A DNA stretch of 64,000 bases, from contig OX419760.1 of NCBI GenBank assembly GCA_948567375.1, forward strand, positions 39,742,001 to 39,806,000. Reading direction: 5' to 3'. This DNA is from Lunularia cruciata (lineage: Eukaryota; Streptophyta; Marchantiopsida; Lunulariales; Lunulariaceae). The notes under the pieces are model-generated. The model ran no database searches. It saw nothing but the letters and a program-made list of their open reading frames with translations, and had not been told where the DNA came from. Numbering within the stretch: position 1 is the first letter of the stretch; each line of letters begins with the position of its first letter. Shown here one piece after another: positions 55,857-64,000 of the stretch. The position numbers and the translations under genes were made by a program.

Positions 55857-58800
55857 CAATGCAATGCAAGGACAGTGCTCCTTGTATTGTGTCCTTGAAA
55901 GTTCCAAGATCCATTTACAGCTTGCAACTCTCATTGAAATTTATATTAGTAAAAATAATGGTCTCCCATTCTTATCCCCATCTTATGAAAAACAAAAAAT
56001 CTATCGGATTCAACAGGTAAGTTTGTCTCCTACACTTTCTAAAATAAGATCATTCTCCCAAGACTTTTCCCACAGTAAGTTTGATAAGAAGGACACAATA
56101 CAAGGAGCACTGTTTCCTTCCGAAAAGAGAGAAACAGGTGACCACGTAGAACATATGAAGGATGGGAAGACCCCATCAAGCCCGCACAAGGGAGAGACAA
56201 AAGTGGTAAAATGGGGCTAGGCCCCAATAGGATCGATATGAGAATTCTGTCCTACCGCACCTAAGATATGCAAGAAAAAAGTAAAAACTAACTAGCATAT
56301 GAGACGGTGTTGAATTGTTCTCTTCGAATCAAACTCATTTACAATAGTCTAGTCCACTTACGAAATTTACTACTTCTTGACACCAAAAGTCCCCCCCTCC
56401 TTTCCTCCCACTAGAGTAGGCTATAGTACAATAACTAAACCTTTTGTAGACGACAACAGCTAATTTCCTATGTGCTGTGCTTTATACACAAAACATAAGA
56501 TCTACCTTGTAGATTTGCCAAGAAAAAGCAGAACACTCAAGCACAGCGTAACGCCTTGGACTAACCCCGAGGAGGAGGAGAGTAATGTATTATTGTTGCT
56601 GTTTGTACTACCACACAGAGAGAGAAAGAGTGAAAGAGAGAGAGAGACAAGGAGAGTTATACATGATCGAAAGGACAAGCAGGAGGATGATGAGGAGGAG
56701 ATGGGATAGATTGATTAATCGCTTATTGGGTGAGATATATACGTAAGAACAGAGGGAGGTATGTATGGAAGGAGATATAGCTCTTGTTTGCCCTCATTAC
56801 TCGGGTAGCTGGCTGCAAGAAATTTGCTTATTTGCTGCAGATGGACTGTTGCTCATCCAGCTCACCTTATTGGTCACTCTTTATGACTCCTGCTGCTGCT
56901 GCTCATTGCTAGCTACAGTTTTTGAGTGTATGTACGTATATAGCTTCGTTAGATTGATTGATTGGATTTATCGATGGATGGGTAGATCGGTCTTGACTTA
57001 GTCGAAGGAGAGACAACACTTACTGTAGATCGAATAGCGACATCAACACCGGTTTACAGTTCGTTGACTCCCCGTTAAAGAGAGTCAGGGTGGATTTATT
57101 GGTTTTTCTACCAGTTTTTGTACTTGAGGTGCTAGTAGTTGAGGTCGTTTCGAACATCGCTTTCTGTCGTGGTAGTCGTCCTGGGAGGAATTGGATTCAT
57201 TTTCATTCATTCAAAGCTCTCAAGTTGTTGCTGCTTCTTCTTCTTGTAGTAGTGGTACTTTGCATCTCGTGTTCATTAGGGGTCAAGGAGAGTTATTAGC
57301 ACTCAATTGTGTTCATAATCTAGCGCAGACAAAATGTTCTTCAATTTTGTTGTTGCTTCTGAGGAGGATATGCTGATGATGCTGATTGCATCCGATTGGG
57401 AATGCAGTATCAAATTAGCTTGATGTGATCACTCTACGGGTTCAAGGCACCTGGGGTTTGTTGCTGATTGCACTAGAAGAACACACTTAGCAGTAAGAGA
57501 TGCTCGCATGATTTGTAATATTCTGGAAAATATAAGGTAGTAATTGGAAGTTGATATAGAATGGTTTTTAGGTGCTTGAAAACCTACCATGATTTTAGAT
57601 TCGAGAGCTGTCAAATGACTTCGTCCATGATTGGATTAGGCATGTTACAAGGCTAGAAGGATGGTATTAAAGGTTGAAGATTTAGGTGCTCGAAGACCTA
57701 TAAATTTCTGGGGTTTCGAGGAGTGAGCGACAGTCCTATCATAGGAAGAAGGTTCAGAAACACTCTTCGTGTGCCCGATGCAACGAAGGGGAGGGGATTA
57801 AAGTAATATTATGTAATCCGAAGATTTTCCACAGGATGATGCTGACAATAGACACTGCCTTTTTGCTGCAAATGAGTGCTCCATACCAAATCCGCTGAGG
57901 TGATGTGTGGTGAGCGATTTAAGGAAACCGCACAAGCACAGAAGATGCCTTTGAGATGTGTACCCAGATGGCTCATGCGTTTACCATTCCATCCAATGGT
58001 TAGTCTTAAAAGACGAAAAAAAATTGCTTTCAGACTGGGCTCTCAGAGAGAATGAAATCCGAAGGCTCTCGAGTGAATGCATCTCAATAAAGTGAGAAAC
58101 AAAGCTGTGCCTGGGGATGCAAAAGGGTGGAGGAGGGAAAAGAAAAGAGGTTGTTATCTCATCAGCAGTACCTCGATAGACTTACTACAGTAGAACAGCA
58201 CAGAATGAGAAGGAGAGAAGGCCAACTCCGTCTAAAGACTACAGTAACAGTGGAAGGAGAAGCTGAAGAAGAAGTGGGACCCGACTATGGGCTAGATGTG
58301 GGTCACCCCTACAACAACAAAATGTGGGGGTTGTAAATATATCATGTGATGCACACAACACATTATTCCACAGACATTACTACTCCCTTCCCTCGTAGGC
58401 TGTCTGGAGATAAATAGGCTTTGACTCCCGAGCAAATGACGAAGCTACATGGAAAGCTCATGGAACAATCCACGGAGATGGTGCAGGAATATGTTGGAGA
58501 AACGGAGTGTGGGTCTAATCTAATTTATACATTTACAACCACGGAGGATTAGATTGCAAGCCTCCCGAGCCATGCACATGTTTCTTGTAGCTTTGTGGGT
58601 TATTCTCACATGCATCGGATTAGATTGATTGATCGAGCATCGGTTAGATTGGTTTAAAAAGATGCATTTGATTGGTGCCTGACAATAATCTCATCCCGTA
58701 AGAGTCAAGCTGCCAGCTCGCTCAAACCAGCAGCATGTTGGAACAAAAGTAATCTAAGCTCGGTCGTCTCATATTCGCTGCCTTCCGGGCACCTTCAGGG

Positions 58801-59120
58801 ATGTTAATCTCTTCTTTGTCCTTGAGTGGTCTTGAACTCGAGTTGAGTATCAAATCTTCATAAGAAGTCATTCAGCGTCCCGACGTGGGGAGAAGCTGCC
58901 TCTGATGGACAAGTGAGTCCATGGTCGGCTCTCAGGAAATACACATGGTATAAGAAAAGTTAAGGATCTTGCCTCCTGCTTCTGCTGCTACAACATGAAT
59001 CTGATCCAAAACGACGACCTCTCAACTCAAGTCTACAAGTCCGCTCACAGACTCTCGCAACACGATATTCTCCACGTGATTTAACACGCCCACAATTTTC
59101 TCTCGAAGAATTTCTTTGAG

Positions 59121-59163
59121 TCTTCTTCTTCTTCTTCTTCTCCTCCTCCTCCTCCTCCTCCTC
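59121..59163 (+). repeat. Compound microsatellite (CTT)n(CTC)n
   Basis: About seven CTT units followed directly by about eight CTC units. Confidence 0.95.
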
Positions 59164-60272
59164 TTACATCTTTCGAGGCACCTTCTTCTTTCCAGATCAA
59201 TAACTTCATAGAAAGAGAAAGAGATCATCAGCAAAAGTAGTAGTATTACAATAGTACTCCTTTGAATTCAATCATTCTATCTGATCGGAGCTGCCCAGAC
59301 TAAGCCAACGATGACGCCTTCACCCAATCCGTTAAAATTGTGGGGCACTCCGCCTCCCACATCCTCAATTAAAAGCATTCTTTCTTCCCATTCTTCCCAA
59401 GCAACGTCGAAACAAACCCGCGCAAGTTTTCATGGTTATGGGCAACGAAACTGCTGTCCTCGAAATCCTCCCAAACACTATTTCCCATACATGCACTGAA
59501 CTGTTCTGTTATATTCTCACTCACCGTCCATTACCTCAAATCCAGTCCCATTTTCTCTATTTTCTGAAGATCTTCTTCCTCTCCTCCGTCATTGGATGAA
59601 AACCTTTTTACTTGGCACCACATCAGATCCGGCAAATAATACTTGTTATTATAATATTATTGTTGGCGTCCGGGCATGTGCGGGTAGTAGTAGTAAACAT
59701 AAATAAATAAAGATGGAACGAGATAGCAAGCGAGTGAGGGTCCTGACAGTGTTATTACGGTACCCAACGAAGAAAGCGGGCACGCAACATTTATTAGATA
59801 TGCGGTCACAGTCGCTGCTGCCTCCCTCGTTGTCTGTCCGAGTCATAGATAATCCGTCCGGCCGTTCGCTTCTGTCGGTCTGCCCGTCACAGTACGGACG
59901 GACCTGATAGATTAGGCATCTATTCATTGACGAGTAATTCGTTCATTCGTACCCTAGTAGCCTCGAGTCAGTCAGGTCAGATCGGGTCGGGTCGGGGTGG
60001 AATCTTACTTGAACGGATTCTAGTATTGTTCTTGTATTGTACAGTAGTTAGAAGCGACAAGATAGGATAGAAGAACTTTCAGGCAGCCAGGCGGGTGGGC
60101 AGGGATGGAGGCAGGGCATGCGTCCTCCCGTCGTTGTTGTCGTCGATAGTGACTGTAGAAGCCGGCACTCGGCCCAACAATACCCGACCGACTGGTCCCG
60201 GCCCTGTTCACCAACTTAGAAACAGCAGTTGCTGCTGCTGTTCTTCTGTTCTCTGCTCCTACTATAGTGCTG

Positions 60273-60302
60273 CTCCCTCCCTCCCTCCCTCCCTCCCTCC
60301 CT
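60273..60302 (+). repeat. (CTCC)n microsatellite
   Basis: Seven perfect CTCC units and part of an eighth. Confidence 0.95.
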
Positions 60303-62000
60303 GCGTTTGTTTGGCGTCGACGTCAAACCGGAGTGGTGAGATTGGCATGAGACATGCAGCCTCAGCTGCTCGTGGTCTTTGGCCGATAAACCACTCGACT
60401 CCCGATGCCGGGTTATGCGAATCCTGGTTCAGTGGACCTCCTCACTGGGCCCCACCGCTGTTCGAACCTCTATACTCAAAATTTCGAGATAGTTTGCATG
60501 CTACTAATTTTGGCTAACAAAAGCTTACGATTTTCAAAACAAAATTTTGGCTTGCTTTCCTCTCAACGCATTCTAAAATCTACGCGTTACCCAACTTGCC
60601 GGGGCTATCAACCCCCAAGGACACTACGGATTCTGAATAGTTGTCTTTATCCTCCAGAAATATTTTGTGAATTTCCAGATCTAGCGGAAATTATGAAATT
60701 TGCTGGAAAGCTCAGAAACATGGGGCCCCACTCGAAGGAAGGGGACGGGCGCGACTACGGTTCCAGGAGTCTCTCGTCCCCGTCGAAAGTTTATGAACAA
60801 TCTCTGACAGTCCGACAGCTAGTGATTCTTATTGGTGCATGGCTTTGGTGGGTTCCACTTCCCCATCGCCTGTCAGCTTGCGACTTCAATCTGGGGCAGC
60901 CGCCGAAGATTGTTCAGGGAACATGACCTTGTGTCCTATCCGACGCGCTCGACCGTTTCCTTCGCTCTCCTTCCTTCCTTCCCACCGGACCGAGCACACT
61001 GAGCTCCTGAACCCTGACTATCCGACCCGGGACGTGGCGGGCTCGGGAACGGAATCTCCTTTTCAGCTTTCCCCGTGATCTCATGCCCGCCCGCCCGAGC
61101 GTCTAACTACGCTTTAATCCTCTTCTTCCTCCTTTTCCTCGTCTCGTATGTGTGGAAGTATGGACTGTGCAAGGAAAGCCTCGTGTTTACAGACAGTCTG
61201 CGCAAAGGAGAACACAGAAACTGCTCTTCATTCATCTCTGGACTATTTACACTTCGGGTTAATTAACTGCCAGCTCTAATCGACTCTTCTGCTGCTTATC
61301 AAGTGGCCTTAATTTACTGGATTAATGATGATGCTTAGAGCAAGTGGCTCATCCCCACCTTTACATTCATTGGTTGCAGCACAATCAAGAGAACCTTAAC
61401 TACAGTCATGTCTGTATATATCCACCTATCCAGCTGTGGCCAGAATTCTACCTTGGCCTGGTTTCACTTCTCGTTTCTAACATCCTTCTAAACTGCCAAC
61501 CCGGGTTACACGCATATTCCTAACCTCGACCCAGGGTTACCACGAGTCCCGGGCATTTTGGTATCTCGGGCGTGTCTCGACATTGTGTCCGTAATCCAGT
61601 GCGTTTTCCAGAGGGGGAGAACAGCTAAACTGCAATTTTAGAGAGGATACTCGTCATACACACTCTCATGAGTAAGGAAGGTTATTGCTTGATTCCAGTC
61701 TTTTCTAGAGTAGTGGTTGCGTTATATATATGCTTATTAATTTGAAACTAAGATTTGTACACAGTATATTTTTGCTTGATGCCCCTTTCATAATAAGTAG
61801 GAAGAAACCTTCATCATTTGTGTTTGAATTTCGACAACATGCATGGTACTCGATCTGGTACGACTGTTTTCCCTTGTCTGATGTTGTCTATATTCGAGGG
61901 TATAATTGAAGAGGATTGGATAAGGGGGTGTGAATATATCGAGGGAGTATTGTGTGAAAAAATTTAAGGGAACTCAGAGGTGACTTTCCTCTATAGTTCT

Positions 62001-64000
62001 AAGTTTGAAACTATATTACGATCTCGTTAAATGATGGCAAAGGGTATACTCATCAACCATGTTAATAGTTTCCTTACGATGGTAAACATTCTCATGGCTC
62101 TTGTTGAGGTGCCTTACTGATGGCGTCTTATGATCCTTTCGAAGCCGGGCATACAAATTAAAGATTTTCTGAATAAACTCAATCAAATTTGGATGTGATC
62201 AATCCAATTTATTTGATTTGTTTACAAGAATGATCACTTTAAGTAAAATGTTTAAAAGACATTCTCATAAGTATTATTTGTAGAACTTCTCGTTTATTCC
62301 TTTCATGATGTCTATCTCCTTATACACAAACTTGTTGATAAAACTATCAAGAACTACTATCTATATTAAGGTCAAATCCTCCTATAAGTATCAAAGTAGA
62401 AGTTTATCATATATAGCTTAAAATTGTTTGATATAGTGAAATTAGATTAAATTCAGGAGGGAGAAAGATATATGTACAATTTATATTTATAGAAAATAAT
62501 TCAATGTATGCTTCAATAGTCATTTAAATTCAATTCCTTGCTTCCATTGGGATTTGTATCAATACCAAATAACATATATAAGGAAATTCAATAAATAAAA
62601 TTTATCTTCTCCAATATAGCATTCACAGGAGAAATTCTATTGTAGAATCAAATATAATTATTTATAATAAATAAATAAAAATTATTTATGGATATATCAA
62701 ACTTTAGTTGAAGAATATACCAATGAGGATTAAGTCATTGACCAATTCATACACTATCCTGAACACTTCAACTAAGCTTTTGCAGTATTAACATAAATGG
62801 AATTTAGGTTGGGTAGTAAATCTTTTACATAGTGAGCAACATACATAACAAACATTTTATTGATATATGACCAATATTAAATTTATTTATTTATTTATTT
62901 AAGCTAAATTTTATTTTAATATGATCAAAAATAAATTTAATGCTTGAATTGTCTATACTACTTTCATACATCAACAAATTTTTATTCAAATGTATAACCA
63001 TAAAAGTATCCTTGCATCTTTAAAATTTATACTATAAAGAAAGAAATAAACTGCTGACAGTTAAATAAGTTATTCTCAAGTTTGAACATAAATCTTCATT
63101 AGGAATATACATTTATACATGATATTTTACTTCTCACGAACATACAATGTTAAATTTCATCTTGTAGTATATCATGATATGCATCTATATATCAAACTCA
63201 AAATTTAGCCATGTCTAAGTATAGAATATTATAAAATAATATATCACAAGATGAAATTCAACATTTTATGTTGGTGAGAAGTAAAATGTTAAACATACAT
63301 GTACATTCCTTGAATAATTATTCTATAGTCATGCTTTACAAGTAAAACAAAAAAATATGTCGAAGAAGGTAAGAAAAGGATATTTGTCTTTCTAACTGCG
63401 GTTCATTTGCAATTAGTAATAAAACAATGAACTCATTTCAAATTAAGTTTTTTAAATTATACTAAATACTCCTTACTTAAATATACTCAAAACAACAGAT
63501 ATCTTGAAGTGATTTAAAGATGACTTGGAGGTAGTGAATTAATTGTACAATGGATAAACATCATATTAGAGTATTTCTGTTCTAGTATATATGTATATCC
63601 TCTTTATAGTAAAATCATTGAAGAAAATTCTATATTTTTCCTTACATATGGAAACTTTGTTACAATCAAAAGAGAGTATTAGGATTTCATTTTGAGTTGA
63701 GTTATCATCCTTTCCATGTATAAATGTTCTATGTATTTCAATGTATCCTCTTCTTTTTGTGATAAAATTCCAACTATCATATATCACTAATAAACCATCC
63801 TGTAATCTGAAATATCTAGAAATTTTTATCATAATATATAGAGAGAGGAAAATAGGATATCTAATTTCAAAAGATATATAGATGTTAAGAAACTTGTTTC
63901 AGAACAAGGAAAAGGAAATCTTTGCATATCACTCAAATTATTCAGATGTGATCATTTACACAATGTATTAAAGACCAAGTATTTTATGATAAATCATGTT
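62001..64000. other. AT-rich end of the window
   Basis: Very AT-rich with short TTTA and AATA runs and stops in all frames. The only structured item seen is the inverted repeat at 63101-63310. The boundary with the GC-richer region is near 61,700-62,150. Confidence 0.45.
63101..63310. repeat. Long imperfect inverted repeat (foldback or MITE-like)
   Basis: The left arm 63101-63172 begins AGGAATATACAT and includes TTTTACTTCTCAC and TTTCATCTTGT. The right arm, about 63237-63310, is its imperfect reverse complement (ACAAGATGAAA, GTGAGAAGTAAAA, ATGTACATTCCT). Arms are about 72 nt with scattered mismatches and a loop of about 64 nt. No flanking target duplication could be fixed. It may be a foldback transposon or a hairpin precursor of small RNAs. 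Confidence 0.7.

Larger units (their letters stand above)
55857..62000. other. Intergenic region with microsatellites, no gene recognised
   Basis: No frame shows a recognisable domain. Simple repeats: AGAG runs at 56620-56650, TTG/CTT-rich stretches at 57220-57260, (CTT)n then (CTC)n at 59121-59163, a GGGTC-rich stretch at 59976-59998 and (CTCC)n at 60273-60302. The 173-codon frame at 60405-60926 has no motif I know and is probably chance. Confidence 0.4.

Noticed and set aside
55562-55927. A 121-codon minus-strand frame of alternating Lys-Ile
   Set aside because: It is the translation of the hexanucleotide array, which is open by its 6-bp period.
60405-60926. A 173-codon plus-strand frame
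   Set aside because: No motif, signal peptide or homologue recognised. It lies in a region with many chance frames, with no splice or promoter context to support it.
1-64000. Bacterial-type systems (CRISPR arrays, operons, integrons)
   Set aside because: No spaced direct repeats of CRISPR type and no ribosome-binding-site-led gene runs. All recognisable content is eukaryotic plant sequence.

Overview
The window is nuclear DNA of a land plant. Three things show this: a multi-exon AUXIN RESPONSE FACTOR gene, Ty3/gypsy chromoviruses with plant-type chromodomains and initiator-tRNA-Met primer sites, and a Ty1/copia remnant. Short introns (about 100-210 bp) and a class-B-type ARF that keeps a complete PB1 domain would fit a non-seed plant, but the sequence alone does not prove the lineage.

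Positions 1 to about 34,000 are a nest of retrotransposons, AT-rich and mostly full of stop codons. Three LTR families recur. Family A is a chromovirus: a remnant at 2722-5983, a copy at 10510-21029 with target-site duplication ATTTG, and a copy at 24304-29833. Family B is a second chromovirus: a nearly whole element at 12692-18673 inserted into the second A copy with duplication GTAAA, a solo LTR at 5227-5929, and an inverted 5' end at about 1661-2721. Family C is a Ty3 element without a visible chromodomain; only its intact integrase end and 3' LTR (1 to about 1660) lie in the window. A copia RNase H and 3' LTR lie at about 5984-7282. A repetitive coding-like family that I could not classify (called D here) occupies 21035-24303 and 29834 to about 33,900. 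Each LTR family has its own array of repeated motifs in U3: heat-shock-element-like GAA/TTC blocks in A, TTGACT W-box cores in C, and a TAACATC-N6-GATGTTA palindrome in a duplicated module in B.

From about 34,000 to 40,000 the sequence is AT-rich, with degenerate repeats and no gene I can support. From about 40,000 composition shifts abruptly to a more GC-balanced, CpG-containing island. It holds the one clear host gene, a 13-coding-exon ARF on the minus strand (43510-47740, 884 codons). A long pyrimidine-rich leader and putative promoter extend to about 49,600. The ARF has a dimerisation/B3 DNA-binding region, an Aux_resp domain, a Ser/Pro-rich middle region with a repression-motif-like KIFGV, and a C-terminal PB1 domain. 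Its motifs are closest to the class B (ARF2/3/4-type, repressor) group.

From about 49,600 to 62,000 I see intergenic sequence with microsatellites, including a roughly 330 bp hexanucleotide array, and no convincing coding gene. From about 62,000 to the end the sequence is AT-rich again and contains a long imperfect inverted repeat at 63101-63310.
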